Of a stretch of DNA of 64,000 bases, positions 28,091 through 36,664 are shown in pieces (the first letter of the stretch is position 1; every line of letters starts with the position of its first letter). The DNA is from Sinorhizobium sp. 8-89 (GTDB taxonomy: Bacteria; Pseudomonadota; Alphaproteobacteria; Rhizobiales; Rhizobiaceae), in contig NZ_JASKLR010000004.1 of the NCBI RefSeq assembly GCF_030124325.1, forward strand, positions 62,001-126,000. Reading direction: 5' to 3'. A program made the translations under genes and the position numbers. The notes beneath the pieces are model-generated. The model was not told the origin of the DNA. It saw only the letters and a program-made list of their open reading frames with translations, and did not search any database.

Positions 28091-28910
28091 TATCGAAATC
28101 CGCAACGTCTACAAGATCTTCGGGCACGACGCGAAGACGGCGCTCGCCATGGCCAAGGATGGCCTCAACAAGGCCGATATTCTTGCCCGCTCCGGCTGCA
28201 GCGTCGGCCTCAACAATGTCAGCCTCAACATTGGCGCCGGCAAGATCTTCGTCATCATGGGGCTTTCTGGCTCCGGCAAGTCGACGCTGGTACGCCACAT
28301 CAACCGGTTGATCGAGCCGACGAGCGGCGAGGTCGTCTTCGACGGAAGCAACATCCTCGATCTGGATGCCAAGACGCTGCGGACGTTTCGCATGCGCCGC
28401 GTCAGCATGGTGTTCCAGAGTTTCGCCCTGATGCCGCATCGGACCGTGCTGCAGAATGTCGTCTACGGCCAGCGCGTACGTGGCGTGTCGAAGGCGGACG
28501 CCCGCGGCATCGGCATGAAATGGATCGAAACGGTGGGACTCGCCGGCTACGACGCGAAATTCCCGCATCAGCTTTCCGGCGGGATGAAGCAGCGCGTCGG
28601 GCTCGCACGGGCGCTTGCCGCCGATACCGACGTGATCCTGATGGACGAGGCCTTCAGCGCCCTTGATCCGCTGATCCGCGCCGACATGCAGGACCAGCTC
28701 CTGCAATTGCAGCAAAATCTCTCGAAAACCATCGTCTTCATCACCCATGATCTCGATGAAGCGCTGCGCATCGGCTCGGAAATTGCGATCCTCAAGGACG
28801 GTCAGGTCGTGCAGGTCGGGACGCCGGATGATATTCTGGGCAATCCGGCTAACGACTATGTCGCGCGCTTTGTTCAGCGCCGGCAGGGAAGACCCGAAGC
28901 CCATGACTGA
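28083..28910 (+). CDS. hutV: histidine/betaine ABC transporter ATP-binding protein
   Basis: 275 residues from the ATG at 28083, nine bases after GGAGG (28069-28073); an ATG at 28074 directly abuts that site and is unlikely. Walker A GLSGSGKST, signature LSGGMKQRVGLARAL, Walker B VILMDEAFSALDP and the switch His in FITHDLDEAL are all intact. The N-terminus IRNVYKIFGHD is typical of OpuAA/ProV-type proteins, but there are no C-terminal CBS domains. Overlaps hutW by eight bases and the hutH-like gene by eight. Confidence 0.93.
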   Translation: MADIEIRNVYKIFGHDAKTALAMAKDGLNKADILARSGCSVGLNNVSLNIGAGKIFVIMGLSGSGKSTLVRHINRLIEPTSGEVVFDGSNILDLDAKTLRTFRMRRVSMVFQSFALMPHRTVLQNVVYGQRVRGVSKADARGIGMKWIETVGLAGYDAKFPHQLSGGMKQRVGLARALAADTDVILMDEAFSALDPLIRADMQDQLLQLQQNLSKTIVFITHDLDEALRIGSEIAILKDGQVVQVGTPDDILGNPANDYVARFVQRRQGRPEAHD

Positions 28911-30390
28911 GACAATCACGATCGACGGCCCCCTCACCTGGCGAGAGATTGCCGCTGTCGCCGGGGGAGCGCGCCTCGCCTTGTCCGATGCCGCCCGCAC
29001 GCGGATCGTCGAAGCGCGACGGATCGTCGATGCTCTGGTCGAGCGTGGTATCCGCGGCTACGGCATCAACACCGGTGTCGGTGCGCTCTGTGACGTTGTG
29101 ATCAGCCGCGAGAACCAGCGAGCCCTGTCGCGCAACATCATTCTCAGCCATGCCTGCGGCGTGGGTGAGCCGCTCGAGAACGCCGAGGCGCGCGCCGTGA
29201 TGGCGGCGCAGATTGCCAACTTCGCCCATGGCTTCTCCGGCGTCCGGATGGAAACCGTCGAGGCACTGCTTGCACTTCTCGATGCCGACATCATTCCGCT
29301 GATCCCGTCGCGTGGCTCGGTCGGCTATCTCACCCATGCCGCCGCCATCGGGCTCGTCCTGATCGGACGAGGTGCGGCCATGTATGGCAAAGACCGGCTG
29401 AGTGGCGCCGATGCGCTTGAAAGCATCGGGCTGGAACCGTTGCTGCTCGAGGCGAAAGAAGGCCTCAGTCTCGTCAACGGCACACCTTGCGCCACAGGCC
29501 AGGCTGCCCTGGCCCTTGCCCGTATGGAGCGGCTTCTCGACTGGGCGGATGCGGCCGCTGCGATGACTTACGAAAACCTGGGCAGTCAGGCGAATGCCTT
29601 CGCCGAGGGGCCGCTGGCGCTGCGGAAATCGCGCGGCCTCCAGGCGGTCGGCACGACATTGCGCGACTGGCTGGCACAAAGCCCGATGCTTGCCGAAACG
29701 GCGGGCACCCGCACCCAGGACCCATTGAGCCTGCGCGCCGTACCCCATGTCCATGGCGCCGCGCGTGACACCTTCGATCACGTCGCCGAGGTCGTGAACC
29801 GAGAGCTTTCGAGCGTCACCGATAATCCGGCGGTTTCCGGCACGCCGGAAGCACCGGAGGTGCATTCCCAGGCGCACGCCGTCGGTGCCGCCCTCGGTCT
29901 CGCCATGGACAGTCTCGCGGTCGCGGCGGCCGAGATCGCGGCGATTTCGGAGCGCCGCGTCGATCGGCTGGTCAATCCGCTCGTCAGTGGTCTGCCTGCC
30001 TTTCTCGCGGGCGACAGCGGCGTTTCTTCGGGCTACATGATAGCGCAATACACCGCCGCGGCGCTCGCGGCAGAAAACCGCCGCCTGGCGGCGCCGGCAA
30101 GCCTCGATGGCGGCATCACTTCTGCGCTTCAGGAGGACATTCTCACCCACGCGACACCCGCAGCCTGGAAGGTGCTCTCGATCCTCGACAATCTTGAGCA
30201 AATTCTGGCGATCGAGTTGCTCGCGGCCGCCCAGGCCTATGATCTGCAACCACGATCCCGAGCCAAGGCGACACGGACGGCCTCCCTCTATGGCCGCATC
30301 CGCGAAACGATCTCGACCTATGCCGACGACCGGCCTATGAATGAGGACGTCGATCGGATGCGCAATCTGATGCAAGGAGCTACGCCATGA
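28903..30390 (+). CDS. hutH: histidine ammonia-lyase homologue lacking the MIO triad
   Basis: 495 residues, HAL/PAL fold. Histidine ammonia-lyase turns histidine into urocanate using an MIO cofactor made from Ala-Ser-Gly in GSVGASGDLAPL. Here the sequence is GSVGYLTHAAAIG: aligned to typical HutH, exactly three residues, the triad, are missing, in frame. Kept: YGINTGVG (Tyr53 region), LSHACGVG (His83), LVNGT (Asn195), TQDPLSLR (Gln277, Arg283) and QED (Glu414). Changed: Tyr280 to Leu, and the Phe329 region NFH. It sits in the transporter operon, so it is probably expressed, but ordinary histidase chemistry looks impossible. Symbol by homology only. Confidence 0.85.
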   Translation: MTETITIDGPLTWREIAAVAGGARLALSDAARTRIVEARRIVDALVERGIRGYGINTGVGALCDVVISRENQRALSRNIILSHACGVGEPLENAEARAVMAAQIANFAHGFSGVRMETVEALLALLDADIIPLIPSRGSVGYLTHAAAIGLVLIGRGAAMYGKDRLSGADALESIGLEPLLLEAKEGLSLVNGTPCATGQAALALARMERLLDWADAAAAMTYENLGSQANAFAEGPLALRKSRGLQAVGTTLRDWLAQSPMLAETAGTRTQDPLSLRAVPHVHGAARDTFDHVAEVVNRELSSVTDNPAVSGTPEAPEVHSQAHAVGAALGLAMDSLAVAAAEIAAISERRVDRLVNPLVSGLPAFLAGDSGVSSGYMIAQYTAAALAAENRRLAAPASLDGGITSALQEDILTHATPAAWKVLSILDNLEQILAIELLAAAQAYDLQPRSRAKATRTASLYGRIRETISTYADDRPMNEDVDRMRNLMQGATP

Positions 30391-30971
30391 AGATCCTGCG
30401 TTCGAACGAATATAGGCGCATGCCGTGGAAGAACGGCGGCGGCGAGACCGTCGAAATCGCCGTCTCCCCGGAGCGCGCGTCGCTTTCCGATTTCGACTGG
30501 CGCATCAGCATGGCGACGGTGGCGAGCGATGGTTCTTTTTCCACGTTCCCCGGCATCGACCGCACGCTCTCGATCCTCGAAGGCGCCGGCATGACACTCG
30601 CGATCGAAGGGCGACAGCCGAAACTGCTGACGGTCGCCGATGCGCCACTGTCCTTCCCCGCCGATACGCCGACATCGGCTGCGCTTCGCGACGGCCCGGT
30701 TATCGACCTCAATGTCATGACGCGACGCAGCGCGCTGAAACACCGCGTGCGGCGGCTTCACGTCGAGGGCTCGCAATCGCTCGAATCCCATGCGCGGGAG
30801 CTCATCGTCTTCTGCCACCGCGGAAGCGTCACACTGGCGGCGGAAGGGGTGACCGCGACGCTCCATGCACTGGACGCGGCGATCCTCGTCCAACCGCCTC
30901 CTCTCACGCTATCGGCAGACATCGCGTCGGGGCTTTTCCTTGTCGAGATGATGCCCGGCGGCGCGACCTGA
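30387..30971 (+). CDS. hutD: HutD family protein
   Basis: 194-residue cupin-type HutD protein. Seen: PWKNGGGETVEIAVSPE at the N-terminus, FDWRISMATV and the central FSTFPGIDRTLSILEGAGM, all family hallmarks. HutD limits hut operon activity in Pseudomonas, perhaps by binding a pathway intermediate. Coupled to the preceding hutH-like gene by an ATGA overlap (30387-30390) and last in the operon. Confidence 0.92.
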   Translation: MKILRSNEYRRMPWKNGGGETVEIAVSPERASLSDFDWRISMATVASDGSFSTFPGIDRTLSILEGAGMTLAIEGRQPKLLTVADAPLSFPADTPTSAALRDGPVIDLNVMTRRSALKHRVRRLHVEGSQSLESHARELIVFCHRGSVTLAAEGVTATLHALDAAILVQPPPLTLSADIASGLFLVEMMPGGAT

Positions 30972-31010
30972 GGAAATGCCTTCCGGCAACTGGCGATTTT
31001 TGCGCGCGTT

Positions 31011-32102
31011 TTACGCCTTGCCCGGGGCTACTGGGCGAAAAATACGCCGCAGCTCGCGAAGCTTTCGCTTCGTTTCCTGCCGCCGGGAAGAATGGGGCTC
31101 GCCTCCAAAGCGATCCCAGGATGGATAATGCAACAATTCCGTCAGAAGCGTCAGAAGCGTCAACGACGCGCGGAGGTATTGTCGTTCTATCTGGATTTTT
31201 CGCCGCCAAAGTTGGAAATGCGCGGCCTTGCCGAATAACGGCGTGGGAGTACTCCCGATATTGAACAATGCACTTATCGTCAGAATTTGTGTGTCGATTG
31301 CATTTCTTTCATATCCCGCTGAAAACAACGACCTCAACACCTCCCATTGTATCTCACCTGTGGAACGCGCAATGTTTGCTATGTCGAGAAGATGGCGCAG
31401 GTCGACCAAACCTCGCCAGTAATCTCCATCCTGAAATTGATCGTGCAGCATCAGACAGACTACCTGGGCGAACGGCGAAGGGATGTAGACGTGGCCTCCG
31501 GCGAGTGCCACTCGGCTGCCGTTGCGGTACAGCCACTCGATGTCGCTGAAGGAGGTCGGACCCTTCAGGCGACAGTGCAGGTCGATGCTGCCGGCATCAG
31601 CGGGACGAGCGAGCACGACAGGTAGACGGAACTTTGGATTTCCGGGCCAGGAACCCACACCGGCGTCTTCGCGGGTTTCATAGCCAACACTTTGCAGTGC
31701 TCCAATCGCTCTGGCCATCTCGGCGGGTCGAACGAAAATATCCAGATCGGTAAGCATCCGGGCACCGATCTCCTCCTGTCTCTGCGCCACCAGAATTGCG
31801 GCGCCCTTCATGGCAACCGGTTCAATGCCAATGTCGTTCAAACAGCTTACCGCTTCTTCCAGCTGGGAATTCAGCCGTGAATTGCGCTGTGAATTTCTCT
31901 GGTAAATCGCCGCAAGATAGGTCCGAACCTCCTCGGGGATATCGTTCTGGCGCGCAAATCTGGCCACCGCCAGGGCGAGCGACGGGATCGTCATGGTCTT
32001 GTTCGCCAGGTCTATGACGGCGTCCCAGTCTATCTCGTCGGGAAGGCGGCCATCAAGGCAGGAAGCAAGAGCGAGAAGATCCCTGTAGCTACTCCGCTTC
32101 AT
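31011..32102 (-). CDS. nucleotidyltransferase family protein (NTP_transf_5-like)
   Basis: 363 residues from the ATG at 32102. The core resembles the uncharacterised nucleotidyltransferase family PF14907: MKGAAILV, then ARMLTDLDIFVRPAEM (the DxD-type metal site), IDLHCRLKG and a C-terminal helical part with LMLHDQFQDGDYW. Relatives occur with HPr-kinase-like and PqqD-like genes in peptide-modification or cell-surface loci. Its start overlaps the kinase-like gene by 14 bases, so the two are coupled. The substrate is unknown. Confidence 0.75.
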   Translation of the reverse strand: MKRSSYRDLLALASCLDGRLPDEIDWDAVIDLANKTMTIPSLALAVARFARQNDIPEEVRTYLAAIYQRNSQRNSRLNSQLEEAVSCLNDIGIEPVAMKGAAILVAQRQEEIGARMLTDLDIFVRPAEMARAIGALQSVGYETREDAGVGSWPGNPKFRLPVVLARPADAGSIDLHCRLKGPTSFSDIEWLYRNGSRVALAGGHVYIPSPFAQVVCLMLHDQFQDGDYWRGLVDLRHLLDIANIARSTGEIQWEVLRSLFSAGYERNAIDTQILTISALFNIGSTPTPLFGKAAHFQLWRRKIQIERQYLRASLTLLTLLTELLHYPSWDRFGGEPHSSRRQETKRKLRELRRIFRPVAPGKA

Positions 32103-33192
32103 GATACCGGTCCAGGATCGCAACGGCTTCATCGAGCCGTGAAAAAGTAAGCTCGGCCAAGCGTGCGCCGGAAACGACATTCAGCAAGCTCTGGAATTGG
32201 GTCATGTCCAGCCGTCGCTCGGGAGTGAACGCGCCTGCGACCAGTTCAGACAGAGCCTGCACCGGCTCCACCGCCGAAACCACCGCCGGCCCCTTTTTCC
32301 GGCGGCGGATAAGCACGATCGTGTGCAGCGGAACACGTTCGCGCGGCGCCTGTCGAACCGGCGCGACATACCGGACACTTTTGTTGTCGAGGCGGCGGTG
32401 CACCGGGCAGGACATGATCGCATCGCGAGACCCCTCAAGGAGACTCCACGAGCCGGACTTGAGCGCGAGCGCAAAGGGCACCCCGCGCACCAGACCCCGG
32501 TCGTCCATCAATGCAATATCATCGCCGCCGTAATCAAAGCCCGCGTCAACGAGCGCCATAGCAAGTGTCGTCTTCCCCGCTCCCGGCGCACCGCAGATCA
32601 AAAGGCCCCGCGAGTTCTTCACCAGAAGCGCCGCGTGAAGCGCAATATCGGTGCCGACCGCCGCCAGGACGTCTTCGGTGAGAAAGCTCTTCAATGCTGG
32701 CGCCGCCTCGGCGCCAGTGACGATCATTCCTGGCGAGCCATTCCTGCTGATGCACAGCCGGTCGCCGAACCTTGCCACATTGTAGCAAAAAGGGGCCTCG
32801 ATGCCCTTCACCGCCAAATGATCGAAAACCGGCCGAACGAGATCGACGGCACCTTGATCGTAATATGCCACCGAGGCAGCAGTCGCGGCGAGATCAAGCA
32901 CATGTGTGTCAACAGGCGGTCCGTCGCTCTCGTCAAGCACAATGTCCAGCAATCCCTGACGGGACCAGGAAAGGAGATATTTCCTCACGAATGCACCGGC
33001 GGAACTCCGGTTGACGCCACGCGCCACCAGGTCGGACACGAGTTGTTGAAACGACATGGCTTCGGCGAGATTGCAGGTCAGATACGCCGTCAGGTCGTCG
33101 AGTTCAAAAATCCGTTGCAACGATTCGACGAAAATCGTTCTGCGGTTCCCAAGCAGGAAAAACTCTGCGCCGTCAGAGACGCGGAACTTCAT
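32089..33192 (-). CDS. PqqD/RRE-like domain fused to an HPr-kinase-like ATPase
   Basis: 367 residues; the ATG at 33192 has AGGGGG five to six bases upstream. Residues about 1-95 read like a PqqD-type winged helix, ending WSRQGLLDIV. Residues about 110-360 form an HprK-like domain with P-loop ICGAPGAGKTTLA and GGDDIALMD. HPr-kinase-like proteins next to nucleotidyltransferases are known as tailoring kinases in some lasso-peptide clusters, where a PqqD-like domain would bind the peptide leader. No lasso synthetase or cyclase is present, so the role is open. Confidence 0.72.
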   Translation of the reverse strand: MKFRVSDGAEFFLLGNRRTIFVESLQRIFELDDLTAYLTCNLAEAMSFQQLVSDLVARGVNRSSAGAFVRKYLLSWSRQGLLDIVLDESDGPPVDTHVLDLAATAASVAYYDQGAVDLVRPVFDHLAVKGIEAPFCYNVARFGDRLCISRNGSPGMIVTGAEAAPALKSFLTEDVLAAVGTDIALHAALLVKNSRGLLICGAPGAGKTTLAMALVDAGFDYGGDDIALMDDRGLVRGVPFALALKSGSWSLLEGSRDAIMSCPVHRRLDNKSVRYVAPVRQAPRERVPLHTIVLIRRRKKGPAVVSAVEPVQALSELVAGAFTPERRLDMTQFQSLLNVVSGARLAELTFSRLDEAVAILDRYHEAE

Positions 33193-33929
33193 TCCAACCC
33201 CCTTTGTACGCTGGTCGGAAACATGCAACGGCTGCACTTACTTCTGATCTAAAATCCGCCTTCCTGCTAGCCGGAAAACAGTCCAGCCCGATAACTTAGG
33301 ATGCCTGAAGACCTTGATGGCTGCTACCGTCGATGAAGACGACAGTTGAGTGAGCGTGGTCCGATAGGGCAGTTGTCGACTTGCTTACCTCGCTTTCAAA
33401 CCCACAGACCCTACACAAGCGGGACCCCGTACCGTTGCGGCAGGGGACCCGCCTAATTCTTTTCTGAAATAATTAGGTTCTTGTGGTTGCTTCACCGCGG
33501 CGAATTCCTTGGAGCTAGGGTGTCGTCAACTTCAATCCATGGGACCTTAGTCCCGCGCGCTGCGGGCAAACGTCTTAGGCCCGTTGCCGAATACTTCTCC
33601 CGATACATATTGCGGCAGATCCGCGCCCGCGGAACAACGAACAACTCCGTCGCGTCGCGGGCGTGAGAGGGGTCTCAGAGCGACGCCCAATGGTCTGCAC
33701 CGCTCTGGGACCTTCACTCGCTATTTGGACCGTAAGATTTCGTCCGCCTCACCAAACGAACTGCCGCGACGGATGAATGGCAGAAACCAGGCGCCGGCGC
33801 CGATCGAGATCGGACCCAAGGCGGTGAAGCGCTTCAGAGAAAACATTGAAAGTTTGGCAAGTTGCCACGAGAAAGAGCATTGCCCGAGAGGGACCAGTCG
33901 AGTTGATCGAGGCTAGACAATGATAAAGT
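33193..33929. other. gene-poor stretch upstream of the kinase-like gene
   Basis: No convincing gene. It holds a hairpin CCTAATT/AATTAGG (33452-33477) and, on the minus strand, a 38-codon frame at 33492-33608 (starts MYREKYSATGLRRL) with a weak ribosome-binding site. It is bounded on the right by the left attachment repeat. Confidence 0.6.
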
Positions 33930-33977
33930 TGGTAGCGGAGGAGGGATTCGAACCCCCGACACAAGGATTATGATTCC
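33930..33977. repeat. left attachment site (attL), partial tRNA-Met copy
   Basis: 48 bp identical to 41268-41315. On the minus strand it spans the anticodon loop through the T arm to CCA of the tRNA, but the 5' half of the tRNA is absent here, replaced by unrelated sequence from 33978 on. Confidence 0.93.
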
Positions 33978-34011
33978 CGTGTCAGCTGTGTTTTTATTAT
34001 GTTTTTTCCCA

Positions 34012-34052
34012 TTTTGTGCCAGTTTTGTGCCATCTGTGCCGTCGCTGTGCCA
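34012..34052. promoter_or_regulatory. candidate integrase arm-type sites, left
   Basis: Four tandem copies of a TTTGTGCCA-like motif, the first two exact TTTTGTGCCA (34012 and 34023), the others TGTGCC and TGTGCCA. They lie between attL and the integrase stop. The same motif is clustered beside attR (41108-41209). Confidence 0.55.
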
Positions 34053-34061
34053 GCCGTACCT

Positions 34062-35095
34062 TTAACCCAGCAATGAACGTTCTGCGGCGGCTAGTTCATC
34101 AGAGTCATCGCCGCGCGGGAACAGGTGCCCGTAGGTGTCTAGAGTCATCTGTATCGAGGAGTGACCAAGCCGTTCCTGCACCGACTTGACCGGCAGCTCC
34201 AGGCCGCCGTCAACTTTCCGGTTGATGCACCATGAGGCGAAGAAGTGCCTAAGTGAGTGAAGGCCGGTGTACTTCGCCCGGATAACCGTGATCGGCTTAC
34301 CGTCGTCATCAAACTCCTCCGAAGGATAGGAAACGCCGGCCTTGATCATCGCCGGAATTAGCGCCCGGTTGATGATGTTAGCGTGGCTTTCAATGTTGCC
34401 GTTCCCGTTGGGGAAGACATAGTGAAGCTCACGAATCGGGTTGTCGGCAGCATCAACCCGGCCGGTGTCACGACGTGGGCAAGCGAGGCGCCATTCCCGG
34501 AGGGTGTTGACGACGAATGGTGGGATCGGAATTGTCCTTTCTCCCGCTTCTGTTTTCGGTCGCCCGATCTTGCCGTACTCATCCGCCCGCTGGGTAACGC
34601 TAATAGAGCGCCCCTCCAGATCGACATCCTCCCAACGCAATCCGCGCAGCTCCGAGGAACGCATGCCGGTGAAGATCACGGTTATCAGCAGCGGACGCCA
34701 ATGACCCATGCTATCGAGGACAGAGAGGACAGTCCTGATCTCGGCCGGCGTTGGAATATGCACCCCGACCTTTAGCTTCACCTTGTGACGCTTCTCGATC
34801 CGGGTCTCTTTGCCGCCGTGCTTCTGACGCATGTCCCTGACGGGATTCCGCGTCGCAAGCCCGCGTTCAACTGCATCCCCCACAATACCGCCGAGCGAGA
34901 CGAGCACTTTCTTGATCATCGCCGCTGAGCGTCCGTTCTCCCTGAGCTTGTCTTCAAACTCCCGTATCGACGGCACTGACAGCTTGGAAACCAAAGTATC
35001 GCCTATGAACTCTTCGATGTGGAATTTCAGGTGGCGCTTTCGCTGATCGATGGTGCTCCGCTCAAGCCCCTCCCCCTCGCCGGTTGCGATCCATA
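34062..35095 (-). pseudogene. 5'-truncated phage tyrosine integrase
   Basis: The catalytic domain is complete: Arg in TGMRSSELRGLRWEDVDL, HSLRHFFASW, LGHSSIQMTLDTYGHLF. From the only usual start in frame, TTG at 34994, it is 310 residues. Homology continues upstream without a stop for about 100 bases (LWIATGEGEGLERSTID, part of the core-binding domain) but no ATG, GTG or TTG is present there, and the N-terminal arm-binding domain is missing. The break coincides with the start of a tail-gene fragment on the other strand, so a deletion removed the 5' end. A shortened protein might still be made. Confidence 0.85.
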
Positions 35096-35212
35096 GTGAC
35101 CGTCTATGCCGTGCTCGGCCCCGACGAGGCAGATTTCCAGCCGGAATTGCCCGGCTCTGAGCCGCAGCCGGTTACGGCCAAGCGCCGGGTTCAAAACATC
35201 AACTTTCTCTAA
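35083..35212 (+). pseudogene. C-terminal fragment of a phage tail/host-specificity protein
   Basis: An open frame ends at TAA 35210-35212 and reads VTVYAVLGPDEADFQ then PGSEPQPVTAKRRVQNINFL. That closing, with PGSEPQP and a final NxxFL, is typical of the end of tail proteins in rhizobial prophages. The frame runs into the truncated integrase on the opposite strand at about 35083-35100, marking the deletion junction. Confidence 0.6.
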
Positions 35213-35235
35213 GAAATCCTAAACAGGAGTCAGCC

Positions 35236-36090
35236 ATGACAGCCAGCGGCTTCAAGGCGGCACTCGCGCGAGTGCTCGTCCATGAAGGCGGCTTTGTCGA
35301 TCATCCGCGTGATCCCGGCGGAGCCACAAATCAGGGTGTTACTCAGCGGACCTATGACGCCTATCGGCGGAGCAAAAAGCAGCGCACGCGCTCCGTCAAG
35401 GCAATGGTCGCGGCTGAACGGGACGCGATCTACAAGCGGCAATATTGGGATGCGATCAAGGGCGACAAGCTGCCGGCGGGCATCGATTACGTGCTGATGG
35501 ACGGAGCCGTGCACTCCGGCCCCAAGCAGTCAATTAAGTGGCTACAGAGGGGGTTAGGCGCAGCCTATCAAGGTCAGATCGACGGCGTGATGGGGATAGC
35601 AACCTTCGCCGCGCTCGATGCCACGGCAAATCACGCCGCGCTTATTGACCGCATCTGCGACCGCCGCATGGCATTCCTCCGCGCTCTAAAAACATGGAGC
35701 ACGTTCGGACGCGGCTGGGAAAAGCGCGTTGCCAGCGTCCGGGCCATGGCAAAGGCGGATGTGGAACGTCAGACAATCGATTTGAAGGCGGTCGAAATTC
35801 CGAATGCGAACGCAAAGGCGCTGATCGAGGACGCACGCAGAGCGCCATCGAGGGCACCGGCCGACGCGGCGACCGGCGGCGGAGTCGGCGCGGGTGGCAT
35901 TGCCGGGACATTGCAGGGGCTCCAGGAACAACTCACGCCGTTCAGAGTGGCCGGTGATTGGATTACCAATCTGGTCGTCGCTCTCGCCGTTGGTGGCGCT
36001 TTGCTCGCTGCCGGCGGCATCGCTTACCGCTGGTATGCCAAGCGGCAGCAAACCCGGCTCGCCGATGCGCTTGATGAGGTGCCGGTATGA
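35236..36090 (+). CDS. phage endolysin, GH108 family, with C-terminal membrane segment
   Basis: 284 residues. Residues about 1-165 match glycosyl hydrolase family 108 (N-acetylmuramidase): catalytic Glu in VHEGGFVDHPRDPGGATNQGV, followed by RQYWDAI and DGAVHSGP. The C-terminal part has a Gly/Ala-rich linker and one hydrophobic segment (NLVVALAVGGALLAAGGIAYRW) near residue 250, unusual for a simple endolysin and suggesting membrane tethering or a signal-arrest-like role. GGAG lies about 10 bases upstream. It overlaps the next gene by four bases. Confidence 0.88.
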   Translation: MTASGFKAALARVLVHEGGFVDHPRDPGGATNQGVTQRTYDAYRRSKKQRTRSVKAMVAAERDAIYKRQYWDAIKGDKLPAGIDYVLMDGAVHSGPKQSIKWLQRGLGAAYQGQIDGVMGIATFAALDATANHAALIDRICDRRMAFLRALKTWSTFGRGWEKRVASVRAMAKADVERQTIDLKAVEIPNANAKALIEDARRAPSRAPADAATGGGVGAGGIAGTLQGLQEQLTPFRVAGDWITNLVVALAVGGALLAAGGIAYRWYAKRQQTRLADALDEVPV

Positions 36091-36371
36091 TTGCCTTCCT
36101 CACGGGTCCGGCCGGCAAAGCCTTGGCAGTGGCCGCGTTCGTCATCGCTCTATTGGGCGCCGGCTATTGGAAGGGGCGATCTGATAGCCGCGTCGAACAG
36201 CTCAAGGACACAATCGCTGCAATCGAGAAAAGGGAGCGAGTCGATGAAAGGGTCAACGGCCTGGACGGTATTGCTCTGTGCAACGAGCTTCTTGGTGGTG
36301 GGGTGCACGACGAGTGCGCTCAACTGCGCGGGGTGGAGGAAGATCGACGTAACGCCGGGCGGCGCCGCTAA
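36087..36371 (+). CDS. candidate inner-membrane spanin (Rz-like)
   Basis: 94 residues: a single N-terminal membrane segment (GKALAVAAFVIALLGAGYW) followed by a charged helix likely to form a coiled coil (RVEQLKDTIAAIEKRERVDERV). This, its place right after the endolysin (ATGA overlap), and the lipoprotein gene nested in it match the Rz/Rz1 arrangement that disrupts the outer membrane at lysis. Confidence 0.75.
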   Translation: MIAFLTGPAGKALAVAAFVIALLGAGYWKGRSDSRVEQLKDTIAAIEKRERVDERVNGLDGIALCNELLGGGVHDECAQLRGVEEDRRNAGRRR

Positions 36372-36459
36372 GCTGGCGGGCGATCCTGAACTGATCCCGA
36401 CCGGCCGGGGCATCGCCGGACACAACGCCTTCGGGCGGGCTCAGAAGTGCTGGAAATAG
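36244..36459 (+). CDS. candidate outer-membrane spanin lipoprotein (Rz1-like), nested
   Basis: 71 residues in the +1 frame relative to the Rz-like gene, which it overlaps for 128 bases. The start MKGSTAWTVLLCATSFLVVGC has a lipobox with VVGC, so the mature protein is a short lipoprotein. Nested lipoprotein spanins of this type are a known feature of phage lysis cassettes. The start ATG at 36244 follows GGGAGCG at 36233-36239. Confidence 0.75.
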   Translation: MKGSTAWTVLLCATSFLVVGCTTSALNCAGWRKIDVTPGGAAKLAGDPELIPTGRGIAGHNAFGRAQKCWK

Positions 36460-36468
36460 GAGGCAACC

Positions 36469-36663
36469 ATGATCGAAGGTCTTATAGCACTGGCGATTTC
36501 CATTCTCGTTGTCGGGCTTGTCACCGGCCTGATCGTCTTCCCCATTCGCCGCGCGCCGTTCATCCCGGCGCCGTTCGGACAATGGGCCGAATACCTCGTG
36601 ATCGTCGTCGCGGTGCTCGTGATCATCTTGTACTCGCTGCGCTTTCTAGGAGTTGCCATCTAA
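36469..36663 (+). CDS. small two-segment membrane protein, holin-like
   Basis: 64 residues with two hydrophobic segments (IALAISILVVGLVTGLIVF and LVIVVAVLVIILYSLRFL) joined by a short polar loop. GGAGG lies five bases before the ATG. Size, topology and position inside the lysis cassette suggest a holin, but there is no family motif to prove it. Confidence 0.65.
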   Translation: MIEGLIALAISILVVGLVTGLIVFPIRRAPFIPAPFGQWAEYLVIVVAVLVIILYSLRFLGVAI

Positions 36664-36664
36664 A

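Noticed and set aside
33749..33964. 71-codon minus-strand frame starting MCRGFESLLRYQ
   Set aside because: Its N-terminus is translated from the partial tRNA copy in attL; no conserved domain.
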